52,401 nucleotides of DNA from Clostridia bacterium (GCA_910575405.1 CAJTER010000033.1:1-52401); one strand, 5' to 3'; positions 16,810-25,707 are shown, counted from the stretch's first letter. The notes: generated from the letters alone by a model not told the origin. Numbers and translations are program-made.

Positions 16810-17940
16810 TTATTCCAGGATTTCTGCAAACCCTTGAAGTCTGGTGCGAATCTGCCCCAGGCTTTCCATCTGCTGCTCTAGCTCAATATGCAGCAGCGGG
16901 ATTTCGGCCGCTTCCATCTGCTTTTTGATAATGGGGTAATCGAACTCATCCGGATCACAGAACTTCAGCTGGCAAAAGATGATTGCATCTGCGTTATACT
17001 GTTTTTTCAGCTCCATCAGGCGGATTCCTCTGGATTTTTCCGCATCGTAAAGGAAGGTACATCCATCCTGCATGGCGATCCTCTGGGCCATTCGCTCTAT
17101 GGCGCTGCCCTTTTTCGGTGCAATGACGGAAAACTGCCTGGTTTCCTGGGCCAGATCATCGGCAGCTACGAAAAGCCTGTTTTCCTCCAGAAGATCCAGA
17201 ACCTCCGCCGGCTCTGCCATGAGTCCTGTCAGGATAACGCGCTTGTGATCCGTTACTTCCGGCTCCAGCTTCTCCAGCCCACAGATTATCTGTTTCATTT
17301 TTTCCGTATACACCCGCTTGTCCATGAAGCTGGCAGCTTTGATAACCGCATGCCTCCTCCTGGCAGTAAAAATCGCCGGATGGCGGGACGCCAGCTTTGT
17401 GAACTGCTGCATAGTGCGTCTGTAGTCATCGTAACAATCAACCGCCTCTGTCAACTCCTGTTCTGTAATTTGGCCCCCGCGAAGCTCTTCCAGCTGTGCC
17501 TTTACCCGGGTGAATTCTTCCTCCATAAAGGCCACGCCAGAGGCTGCTTTGCGGTTCTGCGGGTACACCATGGGGATGAGTCTCAGGTGAGGAAGCGCCA
17601 TCTTCCAGTTTTCCATAATGCATTTCATAGTGTCGCAGTAGGCGGTGAGGATGATGCCGGAGAGCATGTCATAGCTGCCGGACAAAGCCAGCTCGGTATT
17701 AGCCTTCATGATGGAGCAGCAAAAGGTCTGGAGATACCTGTCTGACAGGGTTCCGTTTTTGGGGCCGCCCCACATGCCGATGGGCAGAAAGCCCGCGCTG
17801 TAAACCAGCTCTTCCGGAGCATAGATAGGAAAGCAGCCAATCGCTTTTTTCCCGCTTTGAGCCATGGATTTTCGGATGGTTTCCTTTGGATTTTCACCGG
17901 CTGATTCCAGCTGGCGGATGATTTGTAATATTTTATTCAT
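16810..17940 (-). CDS. 2-hydroxyacyl-CoA dehydratase subunit beta (HgdB/HadC-like)
   Basis: Second subunit of the dehydratase, 376 residues, close to HadC of Clostridioides (375, from memory). Cysteines that can bind an iron-sulfur cluster occur in TFCCSIMKAN, TAYCDTMK and FCQLKFCDPDEFDYPIIKK; the last is a strong family motif. The heterodimer removes water from a 2-hydroxyacyl-CoA by a ketyl-radical mechanism and is oxygen-sensitive. The ATG at 17940 overlaps the alpha gene by eight bases and has GGGAGG upstream. The substrate side-chain (lactoyl, 2-hydroxyglutaryl, 2-hydroxyisocaproyl, aryl-lactyl or other) cannot be inferred from these motifs. Confidence 0.92.
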   Translation of the reverse strand: MNKILQIIRQLESAGENPKETIRKSMAQSGKKAIGCFPIYAPEELVYSAGFLPIGMWGGPKNGTLSDRYLQTFCCSIMKANTELALSGSYDMLSGIILTAYCDTMKCIMENWKMALPHLRLIPMVYPQNRKAASGVAFMEEEFTRVKAQLEELRGGQITEQELTEAVDCYDDYRRTMQQFTKLASRHPAIFTARRRHAVIKAASFMDKRVYTEKMKQIICGLEKLEPEVTDHKRVILTGLMAEPAEVLDLLEENRLFVAADDLAQETRQFSVIAPKKGSAIERMAQRIAMQDGCTFLYDAEKSRGIRLMELKKQYNADAIIFCQLKFCDPDEFDYPIIKKQMEAAEIPLLHIELEQQMESLGQIRTRLQGFAEILE

Positions 17941-19159
17941 GATCCTCTGCCTCCCTATATTTTCTCGCTTCCATCATTTCCACCAAAGCCTGAATCCTCG
18001 TCTCATACTGAGCTAAAGAAAATGCCCGCGGGTCCGTCTGGTCACCGTCAAAGACCACGGATGGTACTCCGGTGCGTTCTTCGACTCTCCGCTGCACTTC
18101 ATATTGGCGGAAATCCATGAGTTTGCAGCTCCTGTTGGAGTGGTAGATGATTCCGTCCAGCCGATAGTCCTCTACCAGCTTTGTAATATTATCAACGCCA
18201 AAATCCAGATTTCGATTTACATAATTGGAACTATAGGCCCTTGCCATCCCATCCAGATCATCTGTGTCATACACGATATACCAGGAGTCCGGATACGTGG
18301 AAGTTACCATATTGATGCCGTACTTTTTCAGGACTTTATACGTGTCTGCAAGATGAGGCCAGCAGGCAATACCATCCCACATAACCCGATACAGTTCCTG
18401 TCCTTCCCTCCACGGACCGGCTCCCTGCTTTGCTTTTTCCCCCAGTTCTTCATACCAGAGCTTGAACAGATCGCGGCCCTCCTTTGTTCCTCTTGCACAG
18501 ACAATGGTCGCCATATAATTAAAAAGATCGAACCCGTTTAGCGGAGAAGGAACTGCCCTGGCCTGCAGAGCAGCCTTCTTCCACCAGATGGAGGTCTCTG
18601 TCGATATTTTCATAACTTCTGTCAGCTTGTCATAATCGAATTTTTGATTGGTGATTTGTTCAAGCTGTAAAATAGCTTCCAAAAATTGCTTCTTTATGTA
18701 ATTCGTATTTTGCTCACTGATTTCGTATTCATGGTTAAAGGGAATATCAAACAGGATCATTGGAATATCCAGCTCTTTTGCAATATTTTCATACCACTTA
18801 ATGACCGTATTGCAGATATTGTTGCAGCAAACGATCAGATCCGGTTTTGGAATGTTGCCTGCTTCACTGTTTAAAATATCCATATACGCCAGATTGACTC
18901 TGGCATAAGAGCAGATATCGGATGAATAGCCGTGTCCTTCCGAGTAGTCGATGAATTCCTGCGCGCATTTTCTAGCGCCAATGGCTGCGGCGTGATTTTC
19001 CGGGTATACAGTGTGAATTCCCATTGTTGTCAGCAGTTCCTGCGGGGAAATGGATGTTGCCCAGGCTACCAGCTTTCCCTCCTGCTTTGCCTGCATGGCG
19101 CCTGCATAATGCCTGTCCAACAGCTCTCCCAGCAGCTGCTTTGATGTTTTGTTATCCAA
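17933..19159 (-). CDS. 2-hydroxyacyl-CoA dehydratase subunit alpha (HgdA/HadB-like)
   Basis: First subunit of the dehydratase, 408 residues, the same length as HadB (from memory). Conserved stretches are GYSSDICSYARVNLAY, DLIVCCNNICNTVIKWYE, YHSNRSCKLMDFRQYEV and GDQTDPRAFSLAQYETRIQ, in which Cys residues ligate the [4Fe-4S] cluster and the last motif marks the HgdA/HadB group. The start is TTG at 19159, supported by AAGGAGG eight bases upstream. It follows the first TRAP system by 65 bases, suggesting that the imported acid or its relative is the dehydratase substrate. Confidence 0.92.
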   Translation of the reverse strand: MDNKTSKQLLGELLDRHYAGAMQAKQEGKLVAWATSISPQELLTTMGIHTVYPENHAAAIGARKCAQEFIDYSEGHGYSSDICSYARVNLAYMDILNSEAGNIPKPDLIVCCNNICNTVIKWYENIAKELDIPMILFDIPFNHEYEISEQNTNYIKKQFLEAILQLEQITNQKFDYDKLTEVMKISTETSIWWKKAALQARAVPSPLNGFDLFNYMATIVCARGTKEGRDLFKLWYEELGEKAKQGAGPWREGQELYRVMWDGIACWPHLADTYKVLKKYGINMVTSTYPDSWYIVYDTDDLDGMARAYSSNYVNRNLDFGVDNITKLVEDYRLDGIIYHSNRSCKLMDFRQYEVQRRVEERTGVPSVVFDGDQTDPRAFSLAQYETRIQALVEMMEARKYREAEDHE

Positions 19160-19224
19160 ACGTTTTCCTCCTTATGTTTTTATTGTTTACTGAATTCCTG
19201 TCAGAAACTGAAAGGCCTTCAGGT

Positions 19225-20541
19225 TTACGCGATTAATGTATTTGGCAAGTATGTGATAATCTCCGGAACCAGAATGCAGATGAAAAGTGCAATCATCTCC
19301 AATCCCACAAAGGGGATAGAGGCTCTGTAGATTTCAGTGAGTTTTACATCCTTTGGAACAATACTTTTCATATAGAATAGATTGAATCCAAATGGAGGCG
19401 TCAGGTAAGCCATCTGCAGGTTCAGTAAAAATGCAACTCCAAACCACAAACCATCAAATCCAAGCCCCGTAATAATCGGCAGATACAGCGGTGCTGTCAG
19501 AGTGATGATAGCAAAGTCGTCCATCAGGCATCCTAAAATAAAATTCAGCAGGAGCATGAGAATGAGAACCGTCCATTTTCCTCCCGGCAATGCGGCTGTT
19601 ACATCGTTGAGAAGGTTAAAGGCTCCCATATAGTTGTATACGACGTTGAAGAGGTTTGCTCCGACTAAAATCCACAGGATCATCGCTACCAATATGAAGG
19701 TTCTCTTTAAGATCTCTCCAAATACACCGCCGCCCAGCCTTTTTTTCAGTAAGGCAATAATGAGAGAACCGATAGCCCCGATAGCCGCCGCTTCCGTAGG
19801 TGTTGCCGCACCTGTATAGATGGAGCCCAGCACCAGTAAAATGAGGATAATGGGACCGATGAGTGCTTTCAGAGACTGCATTTTTTCCGCCCATGTGGCC
19901 CTGTCTTCCTTTGGTACGACTGGCCCCAGGTTTGGATTCAGATTGCATCGGATAGCGATATAAATGATGTAGATGAGTACGCATAAAACTCCAGGCATAA
20001 CGCCGCCAAAGAACAGCTTACCAACAGACAGGTTGCCGTAGTTGGCCAGGATAATCATGGGAATGCTTGGAGGAATGATAATGCCAAGTACGCCGCCAGC
20101 CAGGATACACCCCATGGCCAGCTTTCGATCGTATCCTCGCTTTACCATAGAGGGAAGTGCGATTAAACCCATTGTTACGGTAGCTGGCCCGCTGCCCCCG
20201 CACATAGCACCGAAAATCGCGCATATGATAACTGTACCCATTGCCAGGCCGCCGCGTATTCCGCCCATCCACTTGAACAGCATTTCGTATAAATCGTCTG
20301 CAATTCCTGATTTCTGCAGTACGTTCCCCATTAAAAGGAACATTGCAATGGCCAGATAAGTATCCGTTGTAAATGTACTGAATAGCCCGTTTGCTAATAC
20401 ATACGTCCCGTCATACCCCATCAGGATCAAGATGGAAATGGTTGCTACACCGCCTAGTGTAAAGGCCACGGGGACACCTGCAAACAGGCATAGGATCATT
20501 GCTCCAAAGAGCAGGGCAAACGCCCATACTGGAAAAGTCAT
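19225..20541 (-). CDS. TRAP transporter large membrane subunit (DctM), system 2
   Basis: DctM-type permease, 438 residues, about twelve membrane helices. It shows FGAMCGGSGPATVTMGLIALPSMVKRGYDRKLAMG, GIIIPPSIPMIILANYGN and the C-terminal LNLQMAYLTPPFGFNLFYMKSIVPKD, all family features. It is clearly diverged from the DctM at 5965-7248, so the two systems are not a recent duplication and probably carry different substrates. Start ATG after AGGAGG, 16 bases past dctQ. Confidence 0.95.
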   Translation of the reverse strand: MTFPVWAFALLFGAMILCLFAGVPVAFTLGGVATISILILMGYDGTYVLANGLFSTFTTDTYLAIAMFLLMGNVLQKSGIADDLYEMLFKWMGGIRGGLAMGTVIICAIFGAMCGGSGPATVTMGLIALPSMVKRGYDRKLAMGCILAGGVLGIIIPPSIPMIILANYGNLSVGKLFFGGVMPGVLCVLIYIIYIAIRCNLNPNLGPVVPKEDRATWAEKMQSLKALIGPIILILLVLGSIYTGAATPTEAAAIGAIGSLIIALLKKRLGGGVFGEILKRTFILVAMILWILVGANLFNVVYNYMGAFNLLNDVTAALPGGKWTVLILMLLLNFILGCLMDDFAIITLTAPLYLPIITGLGFDGLWFGVAFLLNLQMAYLTPPFGFNLFYMKSIVPKDVKLTEIYRASIPFVGLEMIALFICILVPEIITYLPNTLIA

Positions 20542-20557
20542 AATTTTGTCCTCCTGA

Positions 20558-21082
20558 TTATAATGTCTTTAAATCTTCCGATTTTCCGGTTGCAATTGCG
20601 GTTATATCGTGCAGGAGTTTGGCAATACCCTGAATCAATAACAGAAACGTTCCTATGGGCATAAGCGTTTTAATATACCACAGCGGCATTGCAAATGTTG
20701 TGGAAGAACGTTCGCGGAAGTTCCAAGCATCCATGCACATTTCCAAGGATTTAAGGAACAGTACGATCGTAAAAGTAAAAAATAAGATAGATGTAATAAT
20801 GTCTACAATTCCTTTTAATCGATCCGACCATGCCCCATAGAACACGTCGACTCGAACATGCTGATTGTATAACAGCGCATAGCCTCCGCCCAAAGCGCCT
20901 AATGCAGCTAACGCCTGGGTCGATATATCGGCAACCCAGATGGTCGGGCTGTTAAAAACGTACCGGGATACCACTTCAAATACCAGCGTTGCCAGAATAA
21001 TAAGTAATACATATTTTCCTATTTTTCCAACGAACTCATTGATGGTATCAATTATCTTCCTGGCCTTTCTTAGAATTTTCAA
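20558..21082 (-). CDS. TRAP transporter small membrane subunit (DctQ), system 2
   Basis: DctQ-type small permease of 174 residues from the TTG at 21082, which sits eight bases after AGGAGG. A GTG nine bases further upstream is in frame but overlaps the ribosome site and is less likely. Four hydrophobic helices are visible; VVSRYVFNSPTIWVADISTQALAALGALGGGYALLYNQHVRVD corresponds to the conserved DctQ core. Works with the DctM encoded next and the DctP encoded before it. Confidence 0.9.
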   Translation of the reverse strand: MKILRKARKIIDTINEFVGKIGKYVLLIILATLVFEVVSRYVFNSPTIWVADISTQALAALGALGGGYALLYNQHVRVDVFYGAWSDRLKGIVDIITSILFFTFTIVLFLKSLEMCMDAWNFRERSSTTFAMPLWYIKTLMPIGTFLLLIQGIAKLLHDITAIATGKSEDLKTL

Positions 21083-21144
21083 TTGTTTCACCTCCTGAAA
21101 GAAAGTTGGACTGAATGGGAACCATCTCCCATACTGGATTGTTC

Positions 21145-21181
21145 AGGTTGGTACATTGGGGATATACCAATGCACCAACCT
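21145..21181 (-). promoter_or_regulatory. stem-loop between dctP and dctQ, system 2
   Basis: AGGTTGGTACATTGG (21145-21159) pairs with CCAATGCACCAACCT (21167-21181) with one mismatch and a seven-base loop, a very stable 15-pair stem in the 121-base gap. No U-run follows in the direction of transcription. The same position in system 1 also holds a stem, supporting a role in raising the DctP level. Confidence 0.65.
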
Positions 21182-21212
21182 CTTTCGCTCTTTCTTGCAT
21201 TGCAAGTATTGA

Positions 21213-22262
21213 TTATTGAGCGTCGGATTCGTCTTTCCACTTTGAAATAATTTCAAAGCCTTTTTTTGCATCCGGATACTTTTTCGTTAGCTTTTCAAGG
21301 ACAGCCTCGCCTGCCTTGTAGAAATCTTCCATTTCCTTGTCGCTTACCGTGTTAAACTCTACACCGTAATCTTTAGCAGATTTGATGGATTTTTCATCCA
21401 GATCAATGGCAGCGTCCATGGTTGTAAGGCACAATTCCTGCATGGTATCGTTGACCTTTTTCTGGATATCTTCTGGAAGGGAATTCCACTTATCCATATT
21501 GATGATAAAGTTAACTGGCGCACCTGCACAGCCTGCCGGTTCCATAACATCGCTTGTTACTTCTTTTAAGGAGGAAGTTTCCAACTCGCTTACAGTATAG
21601 ATATATCCGTCAATAGTTCCCAGCTTCATACCCATGTAAATATCACCGCCGGACATGGTTACCGGAGAGGCTCCCAGCTGTTCCATCATGGTTGCATAGC
21701 TTGTAGAAGCTCTGATTTTCTTTCCTTTTAGGTCGGATGCAGATTTTACAGGGAAATTGGTCATAAGCATATACTGACCTTCACCATTAAAGAGACCGTA
21801 ATAAATATTCTGCTTTGCATATTCTTCTCTTAAATAATCAATCAAGCCGTAGTCATAAAAGCACTCGTAAATGTTTTCCTTTGTTGCCCACCAGTAGGGA
21901 ATTCCCTGCTCTGCATAAGCAGCTGGTACCAGTGTTGCAGTATCGTTTGGTGCAGAAATTGCACAATCCAGCAGCCCCTTTGAAACGGATGCAGGGGCCT
22001 GTTCTGCTTCACACAGCGCGCCCGGTGCGTAGTACTCAAAGTTGATATATCCATCGGTAGCCTCGGTAATAGCTTCACAGATCATAGGCATATGAATATC
22101 GTAAGCTTGATCGCCCTGAGGGTAGGCACACTGAACTTTCCACGTCACAGAATCCCCTTTTGCCGCATCGCCTTTTCCGGAGTCATCCGATCCGCAGCCG
22201 CTCAGGCCCAGCGCCGCTGCTAACAGCAGGGTAATTGTTAAGATCCATAATTTCTTTTTCAT
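21213..22262 (-). CDS. TRAP transporter solute-binding lipoprotein (DctP), system 2
   Basis: Binding protein of 349 residues with a lipoprotein signal peptide (LLLAAALGLSGCGSDD; lipobox LSGC). The mature region has the DctP pattern LKGKKIRASTSYATMMEQLGA with the conserved Arg, and GGDIYMGMKLGTIDGYIYTVSEL. It differs strongly from the DctP of system 1 (for example GTIDGYIYT against GTVDAQENP), implying another ligand class. Start ATG with AGAGGAAA upstream. A GC-rich hairpin (22278-22294) lies just before it. Confidence 0.92.
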   Translation of the reverse strand: MKKKLWILTITLLLAAALGLSGCGSDDSGKGDAAKGDSVTWKVQCAYPQGDQAYDIHMPMICEAITEATDGYINFEYYAPGALCEAEQAPASVSKGLLDCAISAPNDTATLVPAAYAEQGIPYWWATKENIYECFYDYGLIDYLREEYAKQNIYYGLFNGEGQYMLMTNFPVKSASDLKGKKIRASTSYATMMEQLGASPVTMSGGDIYMGMKLGTIDGYIYTVSELETSSLKEVTSDVMEPAGCAGAPVNFIINMDKWNSLPEDIQKKVNDTMQELCLTTMDAAIDLDEKSIKSAKDYGVEFNTVSDKEMEDFYKAGEAVLEKLTKKYPDAKKGFEIISKWKDESDAQ

Positions 22263-22277
22263 GATTTCCTCTTTTCC

Positions 22278-22294
22278 GGCGCGTCCTCCGCGCC
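22278..22294 (-). promoter_or_regulatory. hairpin in the aminotransferase-dctP gap
   Basis: GGCGCG-TCCTC-CGCGCC is a perfect six-pair stem 16 bases before the dctP start; a further CTAGTG/CACTAG dyad lies close to the aminotransferase stop. They may process or stabilise the long message. No sigma-A promoter is convincing in this 126-base gap. Confidence 0.3.
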
Positions 22295-22388
22295 ATTCAG
22301 ATAAATTCGAAAGTTTACGTTTAAATATTGTTTCTGTTCTTTCATACTTGACATTATCCTGCGCTGCTGAATACTAGTGGCCAGTACA

Positions 22389-23678
22389 CTAGCGGCTCTT
22401 TTGCATGGCTGCGGCCAATGCTCGTTCAAAAATTTCCAGACCCTTGTCCAGTTCTTCTCTGGTTATGTTGAGCGGTGTTGCAAAGCGGAATCCGTTGCCA
22501 TATACGCCGCAGCTCAGTGTCAGCATGTGCTCGTTAAGGCAGTAATCCTTCACAGCATTGAGCATCTCTGCGCTGGGAGCATTATCCCTTGGATCTACAA
22601 ACTCAGCTGCTACCATCAGTCCCAGACCGCGCACATCTCCGATGATGGGATACTGCTTTTGTAACTTCAGCAGTCTGCTCTTCAGGTAGTCACCCTGCTC
22701 TTTCACATTATCAAGCGTATGTTCTTCTTCAAAGAGATCCAGTACCGCCAGGCCGGCTGCCGCACAGACGGGATGGCCGCCAAAGGTGGTTCCATGCATT
22801 CCGGGAAGCCAGGAATCCATGATTTCTTTTGTGCTGGCAATTGCTGACATGGGGAATCCGCCTGCAATGGCCTTGCCCATGGTCATAATATCAGGCACAA
22901 TTCCAAAGTGCTCACTGGCGAACATTTTGCCGGTTCGTCCGTAGCCAGACTGAATTTCATCAAAAATGAGAAGAATGCCGTGCTTGTTCAGCAGCTCGGA
23001 AAGACCTTCCATATATTTTTGCGGCGGTACCACATAGCCGCCTTCACCCATAACCGGCTCCATGATGACAGCAGCTACATTTTCCGGCGCGATCAGATAG
23101 TCAAAGGTCCACTGCAGCTCCCGCAGACATTCCAGCTGACAGTTCTCGCAGGTAGTATTATATGGACAGCGGAAACAGTTGGGGTAAGGTGTAAAATAAA
23201 CGGATGGCACCAGGGGTTCCTGATTTTTCCGGTATTTGGAATTGGAACCAGTGATGGATGTCGCGCCAAGGCTCCTGCCATGAAAGGATCCTCTCATTGC
23301 AATAATTCCGGGGCGTTTCGTATAGTTTCGTGCCAGTTTAATGGCGCCGTCGTTTGCCTCGGAACCTCCGTTGCTGAAAAAAATGGAATTCAGCTCGCCA
23401 GGTGTTTTCTCCGCCAGCCTTTTAGCCAATTCCAAGGTGGCAGGATAATTGACCAGATTAAAGGATGCGGTAATCAGCTTGTCCACCTGGGCTTTTGCTG
23501 CCTCCGTAATCCGTGGGTGGTTGTGACCAAAAGCATTTACCGCAATACCCTGTACAAAATCCAGGTATTCCTCTCCATTCACATCCGTTACATACACGCC
23601 TTGGCCTTTTTCAATAATCAGATCCGTTGCCTTTGCCAGTGCAGGGCTCAGATACTCCTTGTAGTCATTAAATTTCAT
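22389..23678 (-). CDS. class III (omega) aminotransferase, PLP-dependent
   Basis: Pyridoxal-phosphate aminotransferase of 429 residues, in the GABA/acetylornithine group. Visible motifs are [39 protein letters not shown], the cofactor Asp in [19 protein letters not shown], and the Schiff-base lysine in [19 protein letters not shown] Cys-rich insert ([21 protein letters not shown]) occurs in many anaerobe relatives. It moves an amino group from an amine, omega-amino or 2-amino acid to an oxo acid. The ATG at 23678 has AAGGAGG; a longer frame would cross the sigma-54 promoter. It is the first gene of the operon. Exact substrate is open. Confidence 0.92.
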   Translation of the reverse strand: MKFNDYKEYLSPALAKATDLIIEKGQGVYVTDVNGEEYLDFVQGIAVNAFGHNHPRITEAAKAQVDKLITASFNLVNYPATLELAKRLAEKTPGELNSIFFSNGGSEANDGAIKLARNYTKRPGIIAMRGSFHGRSLGATSITGSNSKYRKNQEPLVPSVYFTPYPNCFRCPYNTTCENCQLECLRELQWTFDYLIAPENVAAVIMEPVMGEGGYVVPPQKYMEGLSELLNKHGILLIFDEIQSGYGRTGKMFASEHFGIVPDIMTMGKAIAGGFPMSAIASTKEIMDSWLPGMHGTTFGGHPVCAAAGLAVLDLFEEEHTLDNVKEQGDYLKSRLLKLQKQYPIIGDVRGLGLMVAAEFVDPRDNAPSAEMLNAVKDYCLNEHMLTLSCGVYGNGFRFATPLNITREELDKGLEIFERALAAAMQKSR

Positions 23679-23726
23679 AAAAACCTCCTTACTTTTTATT
23701 ATTTCGCAACGTACGCATTTCATTAG

Positions 23727-23742
23727 TGCAAAGGACGTGCCA
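23727..23742 (-). promoter_or_regulatory. sigma-54 (RpoN) promoter of the catabolic operon
   Basis: On the minus strand TGGCACGTCCTTTGCA reproduces the -24/-12 consensus TGGCACG-N4-TTGCA exactly. Transcription should begin near 23715, about 37 bases before the aminotransferase ATG. The gene immediately upstream encodes a sigma-54 activator. Confidence 0.9.
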
Positions 23743-23872
23743 GTTTTCCTGTAAACAAATACCATGGCGCTGAAAGGCAGGAAATTTAAAGCTAATCCGG
23801 GCATTAAATTTTGAATTTTTTCTATTTTGAATTTATTTATTTTTTTTAAAGAAGGGGTTTTGATGGGTGATC

Positions 23873-23920
23873 CGATGTGGTTTTACATCGAATTCTTTCA
23901 TGTGATGGGGTTTTACATCA
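23873..23920 (-). promoter_or_regulatory. paired dyad sites, probable upstream activating sequences
   Basis: Two 18-bp imperfectly identical dyads, CGATGTGGTTTTACATCG (23873-23890) and TGATGGGGTTTTACATCA (23903-23920), have centres 30 bp apart, about three helical turns. They lie about 140-190 bp upstream of the sigma-54 -12/-24 element, the distance expected for enhancers bound by the activator encoded at 23993-25408. Confidence 0.7.
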
Positions 23921-23944
23921 TATACGGATTTCAACCTAATTTCA

Positions 23945-23993
23945 ACAAAACGGCCATGCAGAAGGTCTTTACTTCTTCCCATGGCCGTTTTGT
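23945..23993 (-). terminator. terminator of the sigma-54 activator gene
   Basis: ACAAAACGGCCATG (23945-23958) and CATGGCCGTTTTGT (23980-23993) form a perfect 14-pair stem whose 3' arm ends in TTTTGTT on the minus strand. It begins at the stop codon of the activator gene. Confidence 0.8.
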
Positions 23994-25408
23994 TAGATTC
24001 CATATTTATTCATTTTCCGAACAATCGTCGATTGATCCACTTTTAGCGATTCTCCTATTTTTCTGGATGATCCATGCTTTCTTTTAGCTCGCATCAGAAT
24101 ACTTTTTTCATAATCGTCCAGCATCTGCTGCAGCGATTTTTCGCCGGCAGGCTCCGCCATTCCGGCCGAGCCTGGGCTGGAAATCCAGGGCACATCGTTC
24201 AAGCTAATATATTCATCATTGCTGATTACCACCATGCTTTCAATGACATTTTTCAGCTGTCGAATATTTCCCGGCCAGTCGTGCTCTTCCAGTTCTTTCA
24301 TCACTTCATAGCTTAATTTTTTATTGATGCCATAATGATCGTTAAATTGTTTTACAAATTTCAGAGCAAGAGGTACGATTTCATCCTTTCGCTCTTTGAG
24401 CGGTGGAATTTGCAGGTTAATTACATTGAGCCGGTAAAAAAGATCTTCACGGAATTCATCCTGTTTTACCATTTGCGACAAGTCCTTATTCGTTGCCGCA
24501 ACGACACGGATATCCAGCTTAATCTGCTGGGAAGCGCCGACCCGGACCACGGTTCTGTCCTCCAGCACCCGCAGCAGCTTTACCTGCATGGCAGCTGTGA
24601 TTTCTCCAATCTCATCAAGAAAAATGGTGCCTCCATCAGCTGCTTCGAATAGCCCCTTTTTCCCTCCCTTAGCCGCCCCGGTAAAGGCTCCTTCTGCATA
24701 ACCGAATAGCTCTGACTCCAGCAAATTTTCGGGGATTGCACCGCAGTTGACTGCAATAAAAGGGTTATCCTTTCGCAGCGGGCTTTGATTATGGATATAT
24801 CGCGCAACAAGCTCTTTGCCTACGCCAGATGCGCCGGTAATGAGAATCGTGGTATCAAAGTTACAGATCTTCTGTGCCAGATGATAGATATCGCGCATTT
24901 GATTATTGGCAATTACGATTTCACCATTGATGTGAAGTATATCCTCATCCTGCTCCAGTTTTTCGCGATAGAGCCGCTCAATTTCCTTGATTTTTTGCAG
25001 TTCTTCCCGCAGTGCGTAAATTTCAGACATATCACGGGTATTTACGACCACTTTTTTGATGCAGTTATTCTCATCAAAGATAGGAGTCCCGGTTACGATA
25101 ATATTACGACCGTGCTGTGTAGTATGGTGCATGGATATGGTTTTTCGCTGTTCAATGGCAAGGAGCGCTACGGAATTGCGCATCCAGACGGGATTGATCA
25201 GCTCGACTACATTGTGGCCCACGATATCTTCCAGTTTAATGCCCGTATTGCGTTCATACGATTGGTTTGCCAGAAGGACGTTTCCCTCTCCATCCGTAAC
25301 TAATATACCGTCAAATGATCCTTCAATGATCTCTTGGAGTTCGGACAGCAGACTGTCATTTCCCTCCAAATGATTTGTCATAGATAACCCCTTATTTTTC
25401 ATTTGCAT
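23993..25408 (-). CDS. PAS-domain sigma-54-dependent transcription activator
   Basis: Enhancer-binding protein of 471 residues. A PAS domain (about 22-130: IIEGSFDGILVTDGEGNVLLANQSYERNTG) is followed by a coiled linker, the AAA+ domain with Walker A GASGVGKE (192-199), the sigma-54 contact loop GAFTGA (240-245) and Walker B TIFLDEIGE, and a C-terminal Fis/TyrR-type helix-turn-helix (IGESLKVDQSTIVRKMNKYGI). It should sense a small molecule through PAS and open sigma-54 promoters, most likely that at 23727-23742. The ATG at 25408 has AAAGGAG and fits the promoter at 25434-25462; a longer frame runs through that promoter. Confidence 0.95.
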   Translation of the reverse strand: MQMKNKGLSMTNHLEGNDSLLSELQEIIEGSFDGILVTDGEGNVLLANQSYERNTGIKLEDIVGHNVVELINPVWMRNSVALLAIEQRKTISMHHTTQHGRNIIVTGTPIFDENNCIKKVVVNTRDMSEIYALREELQKIKEIERLYREKLEQDEDILHINGEIVIANNQMRDIYHLAQKICNFDTTILITGASGVGKELVARYIHNQSPLRKDNPFIAVNCGAIPENLLESELFGYAEGAFTGAAKGGKKGLFEAADGGTIFLDEIGEITAAMQVKLLRVLEDRTVVRVGASQQIKLDIRVVAATNKDLSQMVKQDEFREDLFYRLNVINLQIPPLKERKDEIVPLALKFVKQFNDHYGINKKLSYEVMKELEEHDWPGNIRQLKNVIESMVVISNDEYISLNDVPWISSPGSAGMAEPAGEKSLQQMLDDYEKSILMRAKRKHGSSRKIGESLKVDQSTIVRKMNKYGI

Positions 25409-25433
25409 TTGATTTGCTCCTTTCTCTAATCTC

Positions 25434-25462
25434 CTATAACGAATGTGCTGCTGGTATGTAAA
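25434..25462 (-). promoter_or_regulatory. sigma-A promoter of the sigma-54 activator gene
   Basis: TTTACA (25462-25457) and TTATAG (25439-25434) on the minus strand with a 17-base spacer; start of transcription near 25427, just upstream of the ribosome site. Confidence 0.6.
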
Positions 25463-25707
25463 GCTGCGGTAAGAGCATGCGCAGGTTTTCCTGCATAAAT
25501 CTATTTTATTTCCAAGCCCTGAAATTTTCAACGGGCCAAACTTTTCCAGACAGCGCCGCATCCAGTAGAAAAGTGGTGGCTTTCTCTTTTTTTCTGTATT
25601 ACATGAGGAACATATCGGTAAACCCATAATACGCAATACCTGTGCCAAATTATGCCTATCCTTTTTTCATACAATCTGCAAAGGTAAAATTTTTCTGATA
25701 ATTCTGC
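25463..25707. other. divergent intergenic region
   Basis: About 245 bases between the activator promoter and the promoter of the plus-strand aminotransferase. No convincing frame, operator dyad or RNA element was seen. Long readable frames here have no ribosome site. Confidence 0.5.

Noticed and set aside
16888-17745. 285-codon plus-strand frame
   Set aside because: Antisense shadow of the dehydratase beta-subunit gene, without motif or ribosome site.
16027-19159. Class I benzoyl-CoA reductase instead of a dehydratase
   Set aside because: Only one activator and two catalytic subunits of HadBC size are present; Bcr enzymes have four different subunits including two ATPase subunits. The GDQTDPRAFS motif also favours the HgdA/HadB group.
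22908-23726. 272-codon plus-strand frame
   Set aside because: Antisense shadow of the class III aminotransferase gene, without motif or ribosome site.
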